Assembly (NCBI RefSeq): GCF_004114935.1
Contig: NZ_CP022221.1
Span: 3,307,001 to 3,371,000, forward strand
DNA from: Bradyrhizobium zhanjiangense
GTDB taxonomy: Bacteria; Pseudomonadota; Alphaproteobacteria; Rhizobiales; Xanthobacteraceae
Direction: 5' to 3'
DNA length: 64,000 bases
How positions within the stretch are numbered: position 1 is the stretch's first letter; every line of letters begins with the position of its first letter. Positions 35,296-43,584 of the stretch are shown here, piece by piece. The notes beneath the pieces were generated by a model that was given only the letters and a program-made list of their open reading frames with translations, did not search any database and had not been told where the DNA came from. Made by a program: the position numbers and the translations under genes.

Positions 35296-36543
35296 TCAGC
35301 CGACCAACGCAACGACGTTGCGGTTAGTCAAAGGTTCGGAGTGCAGCAAAGCTCGCCGAGAGATCTCGTCGCTGTGCTCGGTAATGAACTTCGAATACGT
35401 GCGCTCGATCATCGCGACCGATGTGTTGTGCAACGACGCGACCAGCCTGATCGGCACATTTCGCAACAATAGGCGCACGATGCTCGAATGTCTCAGGGCA
35501 TACATGGTGACCTCAGCCGGATCCCGGCCGATAGCAGTCACGACCTTGTCAATCTGACGATGATAGGTCTGGCCGGGATTGTCCCCCCACGGCGTGCCGT
35601 CGCTCTGCAAAAGCAACGGAGCATCGTCAGCACGCCCCTTGGCCGCTTCTATCAGTCTAGCCGCGAGCGGCGCCGTGATCGGCACCGAGAAGCGCTCATG
35701 TCTCTTCTTCGCGCGATTGCGGCCCCCGCCCTTTGCGGACTTCGGCATCATCAGTTTCGGTCGCACCGGATGAGCGTCCAGATCAGCGACGCGCAGGCGC
35801 ACGACTTGGCTCGGTCGGGCGCCGGTGATCGCCAGCGTATCAGCTAGTAACCCGAGCTTGTCATCGAGCGCATAGCACTCGACCACGAATTTGCGGACTT
35901 CATCATCAGAGAGGATGACGTTGCGAGCCTCCTGCGCATCCGGCAATCCGGCAAGACCAACGTCCCACGCTCCCTTATTCTGAATACGCTGATCGTGCTG
36001 TGCAGCCAGCTCTAGCGCAGCGCACAAGCAGCCGCAGAGCCGATTGACCGTCGAAGGTGCTATCTTGGTCAGCAGCCCGTCGCGCCATTTCTGAAGCTCC
36101 CGTGAGGTGAGCACGGCGACGGGCTTGGCGAGCAGTACGGAAGTGAGATGCACGCGCGGCCACTGTGCGTTGTACGGATTGGAGCTGCGTGCCTTCAGAT
36201 CGGCCTCATAGGCCGTGAGAGCGGCATCCACCGTAAGAGGTACGTTGCCGTCAGTGCTGTCGCCGCGTGCCAACTTCTTTGCAGCATCCTGCGCCTGGAA
36301 GAAGGTCAGCACCTCCTTGCCGTCACCCTCTGCGTAGTCATCGGCATCGGCTAGGCGCTTGGTCCAGTAGGCGCCATGACCGTTGCTCGCTTTCACCACC
36401 CACGTGCCGTTGGTGCGATTGCGTCGGTAAAGCAGCGAGACGCCGCGCGCGAGCGAAGGGCCGGGATAGGGCTTGCGGCGGACCTGCAACTTCAGGCGAG
36501 CGCTGCGGCTCTCCAGTGCGCTGTGACGAACCTTGCGTGCCAT
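35296..36543 (-). CDS. Tyrosine recombinase (integrase), intact
   Basis: ATG 36543 gives 415 residues. An N-terminal arm-binding part with a basic start (MARKVRHSALESRSARLKLQ) is followed by a SAM-like core-binding domain (LTVDAALTAYEADLKARSSN, LTSRELQKWRDGLLTK). The catalytic domain has the first Arg in ITGARPSQVVRLRVADLD, the HxxR in YALRHSSIVRLL, a later His in SLHNTSVAMIE and the nucleophile tyrosine in RTYSKFI. All catalytic residues are present. It would integrate and, with an AlpA-type factor, excise the element on its left. No tRNA is next to it. The 5' half of the long open frame upstream is not coding. Confidence 0.9.
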   Translation of the reverse strand: MARKVRHSALESRSARLKLQVRRKPYPGPSLARGVSLLYRRNRTNGTWVVKASNGHGAYWTKRLADADDYAEGDGKEVLTFFQAQDAAKKLARGDSTDGNVPLTVDAALTAYEADLKARSSNPYNAQWPRVHLTSVLLAKPVAVLTSRELQKWRDGLLTKIAPSTVNRLCGCLCAALELAAQHDQRIQNKGAWDVGLAGLPDAQEARNVILSDDEVRKFVVECYALDDKLGLLADTLAITGARPSQVVRLRVADLDAHPVRPKLMMPKSAKGGGRNRAKKRHERFSVPITAPLAARLIEAAKGRADDAPLLLQSDGTPWGDNPGQTYHRQIDKVVTAIGRDPAEVTMYALRHSSIVRLLLRNVPIRLVASLHNTSVAMIERTYSKFITEHSDEISRRALLHSEPLTNRNVVALVG

Positions 36544-36687
36544 GGAGTGTCCCCGGTTTTGTCCCAATCGTGGGTGTGTAGCCGTGTGGAGGCCAATGGC
36601 ATTATGTGACGGATATAATCTGCAAATCAATGGCTTAGCGACTCCACTGGACTCGCTGGCGCTCCATGCTGCGATATATTTTCCCCT

Positions 36688-36802
36688 GCGCAGGGAAGGC
36701 CGTGTGTTGGGCTTCACCTGTATGCCGCTGTGCAGTTCTTTCTGCGTGTGCCTTCGCACAGCGGACCCGTGGGTGCCAGCCGGCACCCGGCCTTCCCTGC
36801 GC
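36688..36802. repeat. Palindromic repeat with nested inverted arms
   Basis: The outer arms form a perfect 14-bp inverted repeat (gcgcagggaaggcc at 36688-36701, complement at 36789-36802). Inside are ccgctgtgc/gcacagcgg (36725-36733, 36756-36764) and gggtgcc/ggcaccc (36771-36788). Such nested structures are typical of non-autonomous REP/MITE elements in Bradyrhizobium. It lies at the right border of the island. Confidence 0.75.
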
Positions 36803-36894
36803 CCTCTTGGCTTAGAGAGGGTGGAGTGACGAAGCAAAGCTCGGGCGAAACGCGCCGCGAGGATGGGAAGGCGTGTCTGCGACCAACCACGCGC

Positions 36895-37118
36895 TGTCAT
36901 CGCCCGCGAAGGCGGGCGATCCAGACTCCGAGACGGCAGTGATTGAACCGAGAGGCCGCGGCGTACTGGATTCCCCGCTTTCGCGGGGAATGACAGTGGC
37001 ATTTGGAGGATGACAGCGGTGCCCCATACTCCGTCATTGGAGCGCAGCGAAGCAATCCAGAATCCCTCCGCGGAAAGACTCTGGATTGCTTCGTCGCAAG
37101 GGCTCCTCGCAATGACGG
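36895..37118. repeat. Two further palindromic repeats
   Basis: A hairpin ttccccgc/gcggggaa (36971-36990) lies in a segment with gcgggcgat flanks. A second element (37031-37118) has outer arms ccgtcattg/caatgacgg and an inner 13-bp inverted repeat cgaagcaatccag/ctggattgcttcg (37048-37060, 37081-37093). No gene is supported in 36544-37271. Together with the element at 36688-36802 these repeats fill the space between integrase and the first purine-region gene. Confidence 0.7.
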
Positions 37119-37271
37119 CGTTGAAGCAGTTGCGCTCCCCGAATTCGTCTTGGCCTCCGCCCAGAGTGTTTGGCGCATGCCGGCTAAATATTCGGCAATC
37201 GTGCCCGCGGCGCCGATGGACTTGACCGCTGCAATCCGGTTCAATAGGGCCAATTGAGTTTCCAGGCGACA

Positions 37272-37550
37272 ATGATGTCGAGATATCTGCTGGTCCTGCT
37301 CCTGATCGCCTCGCCGGCGGCGGCGCAAGTGAAGATGACGCCGAAGACCACGGCGGCGCATCCCGACCCCTGTGCCCCGATCGGGCGTACCGCGGACGGC
37401 AAGCTGGTCTACTCCATGAAATGCGAGACCCTGCCGGCGCCGCCCCCGCCGCCGCTGGCGGAACTGAAGGAGGCACCCGCGCCGGTCGCGGAGCCGGAGC
37501 CGGAGGTCCGGCGGAGCGGCATTTTCGGCTGGTCCTACGACCGCAGGTGA
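37272..37550 (+). CDS. Small exported protein with a Pro-rich segment
   Basis: ATG 37272 (agg 7 bases upstream) gives 92 residues. A signal peptide (SRYLLVLLLIASPAAAQ) is followed by a two-cysteine stretch (DPCAPIGRTADGKLVYSMKC), a Pro/Ala/Glu linker (PAPPPPPLAELKEAPAPVAE) and GIFGWSYDRR. It would be periplasmic or membrane-anchored. Function unknown. It stands about 90 bases ahead of the DUF3830 gene and may belong to neither region. Confidence 0.7.
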   Translation: MMSRYLLVLLLIASPAAAQVKMTPKTTAAHPDPCAPIGRTADGKLVYSMKCETLPAPPPPPLAELKEAPAPVAEPEPEVRRSGIFGWSYDRR

Positions 37551-37639
37551 GGGCCGCGCCCCTTGCGCGAAGCCCGATGGAATGCTCTTTGCCGAGGAAT
37601 CCACCGTGGGGCCCATCGCCCCCGACCCAGAGAGATGAG

Positions 37640-38053
37640 ATGAGCAAACTCGTTATCCGCGCCGGCGATTTCACCTTCGATGCTCGCTTCGAGGAGCAGC
37701 TGGCACCCAAGACCGTCGCCGCATTCCGCAAGGCGCTGCCGTTCGAAAGCCACATCATCCATGTGCGCTGGAGCGGCGAGGGGGTGTGGATGCCGCTCGG
37801 CGACCTCGATTTCGGCGTCGGCTACGAGAACCATACGAGCTATCCCGCGCCCGGCCAGATCATCCTCTATCCTGGCGGCATCAGCGAGACCGAGATCCTG
37901 CTCGCCTATGGCGGCGTGCACTTCGCGAGCAAGATGGGCCAGCTCGCCGGCAACCATTTCATCACGCTGACCTCGGGCCTGGAGAATCTGGCGACGCTGG
38001 GCAAGAGCGTGCTGTGGAAGGGCGCCCTGCCGATCCGCTTCGAGGAAGTCTGA
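37640..38053 (+). CDS. DUF3830 (cyclophilin-like fold) protein
   Basis: ATG 37640 gives 137 residues: MSKLVIRAGDFTFDARFEEQ, LAPKTVAAFRKALPFE, then HVRWSGEGVWMPLGDLDFG, SYPAPGQIILYPGGISETEI and GNHFITLTSGLENLA. This matches DUF3830, a small beta-barrel family related to cyclophilins that recurs beside amidohydrolases and purine/pyrimidine degradation genes. Its stop is directly followed by the GTG of puuE (TGAGTG), so the two are translated together. The function is unproven; a role as binding partner or accessory of the ureide pathway is an inference. Confidence 0.85.
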   Translation: MSKLVIRAGDFTFDARFEEQLAPKTVAAFRKALPFESHIIHVRWSGEGVWMPLGDLDFGVGYENHTSYPAPGQIILYPGGISETEILLAYGGVHFASKMGQLAGNHFITLTSGLENLATLGKSVLWKGALPIRFEEV

Positions 38054-38989
38054 GTGACTGAGACAAGCTACCCGCGCGATCTTCGCGGCTACGGCCGCAA
38101 CCCGCCGCATCCCGAGTGGCCCGGCAATGCGCGGGTCGCGGTGCAGTTCGTCGTCAATTTCGAGGAAGGTGGCGAGAACAACATTTTGCACGGCGACCGC
38201 GCCTCGGAAGCCTTCCTGTCCGATGTGCTCGGCGCGCAGCCCTGGCCGGGCCAGCGCCATGCCAACATCGAATCGATGTTCGAATATGGCTCGCGCGCCG
38301 GCTTCTGGCGGTTGTGGCGGATGTTCGGCGAACGCAACTGGCCGACCACCGTGTTCGGTGTCGCGACCGCGCTGAAGCGCAACCCCGAGATCGTCGCGGC
38401 GATGAAGGAGGCGGGCTGGGATATCGCCAGCCACAGCCTGAAATGGATCGAACACAAGGACATGACCGAGGCGCAGGAGCGCGCCGAGATCGCGGAAGCG
38501 ATCCGCGTCCACACCGCGGCGACCGGATCGCGGCCGCTCGGCTGGTACACCGGACGCTCCTCGATCAATACCAACCGCCTCCTGATGGAGGAGGGCGGCT
38601 TCCTCTATCTCTGCGATTCCTATGCGGACGATCTGCCCTATTGGGTGAAGGGCGCGAACGGCAAGCAGCTCATCATTCCCTATACGTTAGACGCCAACGA
38701 TATGCGCTTCATCAACCCGCAGGGGTTTGCCGAAGGCGAGCAGTTTTTCACCTATCTGAAGGATGCCTTCGACGTGCTCTATGCCGAAGGGCAGACCGCG
38801 CCGAAGATGATGTCGGTCGGCTTGCACTGCCGCCTCGCCGGCCGGCCCGGCCGCGCTGCGGGGCTGATGCGCTTCCTGGATTACATCGGCAAGCACGAGC
38901 GCGTCTGGGTGCCGACGCGATTGCAGATCGCACAGCACTGGCACGACAAGCACGCGCACCTTGCGGCCGATGCATTCGAGATCGGGTGA
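38054..38989 (+). CDS. puuE: Allantoinase PuuE (polysaccharide-deacetylase fold)
   Basis: Allantoinase opens allantoin to allantoate, a step in purine nitrogen recycling in the cytoplasm. The protein has 311 residues, starting with GTG right after the DUF3830 stop. The metal-independent polysaccharide-deacetylase-type allantoinase family is recognised by RDLRGYGRNPPHPEWPG, VQFVVNFEEGGENNILHGD, WDIASHSLKWIEHKDM and GWYTGRSSINTNRLL, with CDSYADDLPYW and PKMMSVGLHCRLAGRPGR near the end. The length is standard. It is followed by the fused decarboxylase/hydrolase gene 8 bases later, so DUF3830, puuE and the fusion gene form one operon. Confidence 0.95.
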   Translation: MTETSYPRDLRGYGRNPPHPEWPGNARVAVQFVVNFEEGGENNILHGDRASEAFLSDVLGAQPWPGQRHANIESMFEYGSRAGFWRLWRMFGERNWPTTVFGVATALKRNPEIVAAMKEAGWDIASHSLKWIEHKDMTEAQERAEIAEAIRVHTAATGSRPLGWYTGRSSINTNRLLMEEGGFLYLCDSYADDLPYWVKGANGKQLIIPYTLDANDMRFINPQGFAEGEQFFTYLKDAFDVLYAEGQTAPKMMSVGLHCRLAGRPGRAAGLMRFLDYIGKHERVWVPTRLQIAQHWHDKHAHLAADAFEIG

Positions 38990-38996
38990 GAGAGCG

Positions 38997-39884
38997 ATGT
39001 CGCAGATCTCGCTGGCCGATCTCAACGCTGCAAGCAAAACCGATTTCGTCGCGGCGCTCGCCAACGTCGTCGAATATTCGCCGTGGATCGCCGAGCAGCT
39101 CGCCGGGAAACGGCCGTTCAACGGCATCAACCAGTTGCATGCTGCGCTGATGGCGGCGATCCAGAGCGCCGAACCGGACGTGCAGTTGGCATTGATCCGG
39201 GCGCATCCCGATCTCGCCAACAAGACCCAGCGTGCGGCAGGGCTGACGGCAGAATCGACCGACGAGCAGAACAGCGCCGGTCTCGACCGGCTGTCGGAGG
39301 CCGAATACGCCGCGTTCGAGCGCGTCAACACCGCCTATCGCGACAAATTCGGCTTCCCCTATATCGTCTGCGTGCGCCGTCACACCAGGGATTCCATCCT
39401 GCGTGACTTCGAGACGCGGCTGCTCAACATCGTCAAGACCGAGATAAGGCGCGCGATCGAGGAGATCGGCCGCATCTCCGCGCTGCGGCTCGATCAACTC
39501 ATCATTGCCGACGACAAGCTGAAGGTGCACGGCCGGCTGTCGACGCATGTGCTCGACAATCACACGGGCAAGCCTGCGCAGGGCATCCCGGTTGAGCTGG
39601 TCGAGCTCGCGCGCCTCGGCGAGAGCCGCGTCATTGCGCGCACTGTCACCAACGCGGACGGCCGCACCGATCAACCGCTGATCGGCGGTCGCCCCTTGCC
39701 GATCGGCCGCTACGAGCTCAGGTTCAGCGTTGCCAGATATTACGCCGAGCGTAACGTGCCGTTATCCGACCCGCCGTTCCTCGACGAGATCCCGCTGCGT
39801 TTCGTCATCAGCGAGCCGGAGGGGCACTATCACGTGCCGCTCCTGGTCACGCCATGGAGCTATTCGACCTATCGCGGCAGTTAA
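38997..39884 (+). CDS. Fused OHCU decarboxylase and HIU hydrolase
   Basis: ATG 38997 gives 295 residues with two domains. Residues 1-165 are OHCU decarboxylase (UraD-like: SLADLNAASKTDFVAALANV, EYSPWIAEQLAGKRPFN, RAHPDLANKTQRAAGL and FGFPYIVCVRRHT). Residues 180-295 are 5-hydroxyisourate hydrolase of the transthyretin-like family (LSTHVLDNHTGKPAQGIPVE, YHVPLLVTPWSYSTYRGS, with the C-terminal YRGS). In sequence they convert the uricase product to S-allantoin, so the urate-oxidation product flows through one polypeptide. It overlaps the end of the convergent xanthine dehydrogenase gene by four bases. Confidence 0.94.
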   Translation: MSQISLADLNAASKTDFVAALANVVEYSPWIAEQLAGKRPFNGINQLHAALMAAIQSAEPDVQLALIRAHPDLANKTQRAAGLTAESTDEQNSAGLDRLSEAEYAAFERVNTAYRDKFGFPYIVCVRRHTRDSILRDFETRLLNIVKTEIRRAIEEIGRISALRLDQLIIADDKLKVHGRLSTHVLDNHTGKPAQGIPVELVELARLGESRVIARTVTNADGRTDQPLIGGRPLPIGRYELRFSVARYYAERNVPLSDPPFLDEIPLRFVISEPEGHYHVPLLVTPWSYSTYRGS

Positions 39885-42607
39885 TCACTGAACTTGTCGA
39901 GCAGCGCCGGAAACAACCGGTCCGGCTTGAAAGGCGGCGCGGTGAAGCGGATGCCGGTGGCATCGGCAATGGCGTTGCCGAGCGCGGCTGCGACCGGATT
40001 ATACGGACTCTCGCTCATCGACTTCGCGCCCAGCGGTCCGATCGTGTCGGACGTCTCGGCGAAGAACACCTCGGTGCGGGGCACGTCGGCGAAGGAGGGC
40101 AGGTGGTAGTCGCGGAACTTCGGGTTGGTGACCCGGCCGTCTGCGTCGATCACCATCTCCTCGTGGAGCGCGGCGCCGAGTGCCTGCGCGACGCCGCCTT
40201 CGACCTGCCCGCGGCATTGCATGGGATTGGCGACGACGCCGGCGTCCGCCGCCTGCACGCTCCTGAGAATCCTGAGCTCGCCGGTGCCCTTGTTCACGGC
40301 GACGCGAAAGCCCTGTACGTTGAAGCCGACCGAGCGCGGCGTGCCGGTGGAATTGCCGGTGCCTGCGAATGGCTGTCCGCGGTCGCGTGCGAGCCTTGCC
40401 AGCTCCATAAAGGACATGCGGCGCACGCCGCTGACGACGGCGTCAGCTTCGAGCGTGCAGATCGCGGCATCGCACAGCCAAGCGTCCGCGGCCGCCGCCT
40501 TCAGCTCGGTCGCAAGCTGGAGCGCCGCCGCATGAGTCGCCTTGCCCGCGACGAACATGCCCGCGCTGCCATAGGCGCCGGTATCGTGGCCGCCATGGGC
40601 GGTGTCGGATTGGCGCAGGTGGATCCTGTCGACGTTGGTCGCAAGCGTCGTCGCCGCGATCTGCCGGTGCACCGTGCTGGTGCCGTTGCCGAACTCGGCG
40701 GTGCCGACGGTAAGGTCGAAACCGCCGTCATCGCGCAGCGCGATCATGGCGTCGGCGAGGTGGCCCGCCGGCGGCGCCGTGTCGATCATGGTCAGCGCGA
40801 TGCCGTCGCCGATCAGCCATTCCGGCGGCAGCTCGGGCTGCGGGCCATCGGCCTGCATCGCGCGCTCGACGAGGTCGAGGCACTGGTCGAGCCCGTAGGA
40901 GCCATAGTCGACGTCGTGAAATTCGGACGGTGGCGGCGACAGCATGGGATCGCCTGGCCTGACGATGTTGCGCCGGCGCATCTCGTAGGGGCTGATGCCG
41001 AGCTGCTTCGCCAGCTCGTCGATCGCGGCCTCGACCGCGATCAGCGCCTGCGGCAGGCCATAGCCGCGAAACGCCCCTGCCGGCACCGTGTTGGTGTAGA
41101 CGGCAAAGCCGTCGACCCGCTTGTTCGGGCAATTATAGACGCTGATGGACTCAGCCAGCGCGTGGAACATCACGGGCCCGGCGTGATTGCCGTAGGCGCC
41201 GGTGTTGGAGAGCACGTCGAGCTGGAGCGCGGTGAGCTTGCCGTCGGCATCGGCGCCGGCCTTGATGTGGACCCGCATTGGGTGGCGCGTCGAGGTCGCG
41301 ATGAACTGCTCCTCGCGGGTCAGCTCCAGCTTCACCGGCCGCCCGGTCGTGAGCGCGGCAAGCGCCAGAATGTCCTCGACGAACATCTCCTGCTTGCCGC
41401 CAAAGCCGCCGCCGACGCGCTCGCAGAACACGCGGACCTTGTCCATGGGAAGCTTGAAGATATCGGACAACGCGCGCCTGGTCAGGAACGGGACCTGCGT
41501 CGAGGTGCGGACATTGAGCACGCCGGCCTCATCGAGCCAGGCGACGCCGCCATGGGTCTCCAGTGCGGCATGCTGCACACGATGACTGTGGAAGGTGCCC
41601 TCATAGGTGACGGCAGAGGTGGCGAGCGCAGCCGCGACGTCGCCGAATTCGCCATGCGTCTCCGCGACGAGGTTGCGCTGGGCGTCAGTGACCCGGTTCG
41701 CGACGGTGCGGTCAGGATGAATGACGGGTGCGCCCGGCACCATCGCCTGTTCCGGATCGATCAGCGCAGGCAGGATCTCGTAGCTGACCTTCAGCCGGCG
41801 GCACGCCTCCTCAGCGGCAGCCTCGCTCTCGGCGACGACGGCCGCAACCTTCTGGCCGATGAAGCGGACGACGTTATCGAGAGTGCGGGTGTCCTCGGGA
41901 TCCATCCACTCCTTCTCGTGCCGCGCAGTCGACATCAGGACCGACGGCGCATCCTCATGCGTCAGCACGGCGTGCACGCCGGCGACGCGAAGGGCTTCCG
42001 ACTTGTCGATCGCCACGATCCTGGCGTGCGCGTGCGGCGAACGAAGCAGCTTGATGTGCAGCAGTCCGTCGATGGCGGTATCGAACGTGTAGCGCGCCTT
42101 GCCGCGCACGATGTCGGGACCCGCGGGGGCCGGAAGGCTACGGCCAAATGCGGCGCCAGCCTCGACACTCGCCTCGACATTGGTGTTGCCGAGGATCGCG
42201 TCCTCGATCGAACGATAACCGGTGCAGCGGCAGATATTGCCCTTCAACGCCGTGCCGAGATCGGTGCGCTGCGCCTGGTTCAGCGAGGCGCAGGTCAGGA
42301 TCATGCCGGCGGTGCAGAAGCCGCATTGAAAGCCTTGTGCATCGAGGAAGGCCTGCTGCATCGGATGGGCGCCGTGGTCTCCACCAAGGCCTTCGATCGT
42401 GGTGACGCTTCGCCCCTCGGCGCGGAACGCCGGGATCAGGCAGCTATGGACCGGCTCGCCATCCAACAGCACGGTGCAGGCGCCGCAATCACCGGCATCG
42501 CAACCCTTCTTCACGCCGAAATGGCCGAGCTCGCGCAGAAACGTACGCAGGCACTGGCCAGCACGCGGCCCTTGCGAAAACGCCGTGCCGTTGATCTCGA
42601 AGCTCAT
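39881..42607 (-). CDS. Xanthine dehydrogenase, fused 2Fe-2S and molybdopterin subunit
   Basis: This 908-residue protein would oxidise hypoxanthine/xanthine to urate with a molybdenum cofactor. Residues 1-155 are the two [2Fe-2S] domains (KKGCDAGDCGACTVLLDG, QCGFCTAGMILTC, NICRCTGYRSIEDA). From about 160 on it is the Mo-binding part (GKARYTFDTAIDGLLHIKLL, VGGGFGGKQEMFVED, GAFRGYGLPQALIAVEAAID, GHDTGAYGSAGMFVAGKA) with the catalytic glutamate in GAKSMSESPYNPVAA. The usual FAD domain is missing here and is supplied by the gene directly upstream, with the start overlapping its stop (ATGA). Domain order FeS-Mo in one chain is an uncommon arrangement. The purine substrate is inferred from the neighbours. 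Confidence 0.93.
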   Translation of the reverse strand: MSFEINGTAFSQGPRAGQCLRTFLRELGHFGVKKGCDAGDCGACTVLLDGEPVHSCLIPAFRAEGRSVTTIEGLGGDHGAHPMQQAFLDAQGFQCGFCTAGMILTCASLNQAQRTDLGTALKGNICRCTGYRSIEDAILGNTNVEASVEAGAAFGRSLPAPAGPDIVRGKARYTFDTAIDGLLHIKLLRSPHAHARIVAIDKSEALRVAGVHAVLTHEDAPSVLMSTARHEKEWMDPEDTRTLDNVVRFIGQKVAAVVAESEAAAEEACRRLKVSYEILPALIDPEQAMVPGAPVIHPDRTVANRVTDAQRNLVAETHGEFGDVAAALATSAVTYEGTFHSHRVQHAALETHGGVAWLDEAGVLNVRTSTQVPFLTRRALSDIFKLPMDKVRVFCERVGGGFGGKQEMFVEDILALAALTTGRPVKLELTREEQFIATSTRHPMRVHIKAGADADGKLTALQLDVLSNTGAYGNHAGPVMFHALAESISVYNCPNKRVDGFAVYTNTVPAGAFRGYGLPQALIAVEAAIDELAKQLGISPYEMRRRNIVRPGDPMLSPPPSEFHDVDYGSYGLDQCLDLVERAMQADGPQPELPPEWLIGDGIALTMIDTAPPAGHLADAMIALRDDGGFDLTVGTAEFGNGTSTVHRQIAATTLATNVDRIHLRQSDTAHGGHDTGAYGSAGMFVAGKATHAAALQLATELKAAAADAWLCDAAICTLEADAVVSGVRRMSFMELARLARDRGQPFAGTGNSTGTPRSVGFNVQGFRVAVNKGTGELRILRSVQAADAGVVANPMQCRGQVEGGVAQALGAALHEEMVIDADGRVTNPKFRDYHLPSFADVPRTEVFFAETSDTIGPLGAKSMSESPYNPVAAALGNAIADATGIRFTAPPFKPDRLFPALLDKFSD

Positions 42608-43431
42608 GATGGCACTCCGCCCAGGAGTTCGCCGCGGATCTCCTCGGCGAGCCGCAGCGTCATGTGCTTGCGCCAGAGCGGCTTGCCATGGATGTCGGTA
42701 TGGTACAGGTCGTCCGTGATCTGCTGCGCGATCACATCGCGAAGCGCACTCGCGTCGGGGGCCTTGCGGAAGGTCAGCTGGATCGGCCGCACCGTCGATG
42801 CGGTGACCGTTAATGTCAGCGTGCCGTCCGGATCGAGGCTGCCGATCAGAAGCGCCGCCGAGCGGCCGACGGGCGCCAGCGAGATCTGGCGAAAGGCGGT
42901 GCGGCGCTTTAAAGCGGCAATCGGGATATCGATCTGCCGGATCAGGTCGCCTGGCGTCAGGCGGTTGCGCTGATTGCCGGTGACGAAGTCGGCGACGGAG
43001 ATCCTCTGTTCACCACCGCCGGCCTTCCAGATGGTGCAGACGCCGTCGAGCGCTGATGTTAGCGAGATCATCGGTCCCGCCGGCAGCGACATGCAGAGAT
43101 TGCCGCCGACCGTTGCCGTCTTCCAGATCTTGAACGAAGCAAGGAAGGCCCGACAGCACTGGCCGATCAGCGGCGCGGCGAGCCAGTCGGACGGGCAGGC
43201 GAGACCATCGAGCTCTGCGATGGTGCAGGTGGCCGCCATGCTGAGATGGCTCTCGGTGACCGTCAGCGCCGGCCATTTCAGGTCGGTGAGATCGATCAGC
43301 CGCCTCAGATGCGTTTGCGGCTCCGAGAACAGCCAGGTGCCGCCCGCGAGCCAAGCGTCGCCTGCCGTCCAGGCAGGGAGTTGCGCGCGTGTTTGCGGAT
43401 GGGCGACCGCTGTGATGGTATTCAAATCCAT
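42604..43431 (-). CDS. FAD-binding subunit of the xanthine dehydrogenase
   Basis: ATG 43431 gives 275 residues of the FAD-binding subunit of molybdenum hydroxylases (PCMH-type fold). Motifs are AWLAGGTWLFSEPQTHLRRL (FAD pyrophosphate region), ATVGGNLCMSLPAGPMISL, and the C-terminal CO_deh_flav-like domain FRQISLAPVGRSAALLIGSL. It passes electrons from the FeS/Mo chain to NAD or another acceptor. It precedes and overlaps the FeS-Mo gene by four bases. It is divergent from the 8-oxoguanine-deaminase-like gene, so the 150 bases between hold both promoters. Confidence 0.93.
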   Translation of the reverse strand: MDLNTITAVAHPQTRAQLPAWTAGDAWLAGGTWLFSEPQTHLRRLIDLTDLKWPALTVTESHLSMAATCTIAELDGLACPSDWLAAPLIGQCCRAFLASFKIWKTATVGGNLCMSLPAGPMISLTSALDGVCTIWKAGGGEQRISVADFVTGNQRNRLTPGDLIRQIDIPIAALKRRTAFRQISLAPVGRSAALLIGSLDPDGTLTLTVTASTVRPIQLTFRKAPDASALRDVIAQQITDDLYHTDIHGKPLWRKHMTLRLAEEIRGELLGGVPS

Positions 43432-43584
43432 GGCTGCGCCAACGCTTCGGCAGGGTGAATCGGACAAGAGAAAGTCTTGCAAGACCGGAGCCAAGTCGCA
43501 ACAACAAGTCGCAGGCAAGAACGCGGTCAGACCGGCCGCCGCCTTGCAGGCCTGCCGTCAGCGGATCTGAGGAGAAGCAGGATC

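Noticed and set aside
37136..37260. Minus-strand peptide-like segment (RIAAVKSIGAAGTIAEYLAG)
   Set aside because: It resembles coding sequence, but has no start and runs into a repeat element; too short to call even a remnant.
36544..37758. Upstream extension of the integrase frame
   Set aside because: The frame stays open but crosses palindromic repeats and antisense coding DNA; the integrase start at 36543 fits the family length.
39854..42973. Open frame of over 1000 codons on the plus strand
   Set aside because: It is antisense to the clearly recognisable xanthine dehydrogenase; long antisense frames are common in high-GC DNA, and its sequence has no motifs.
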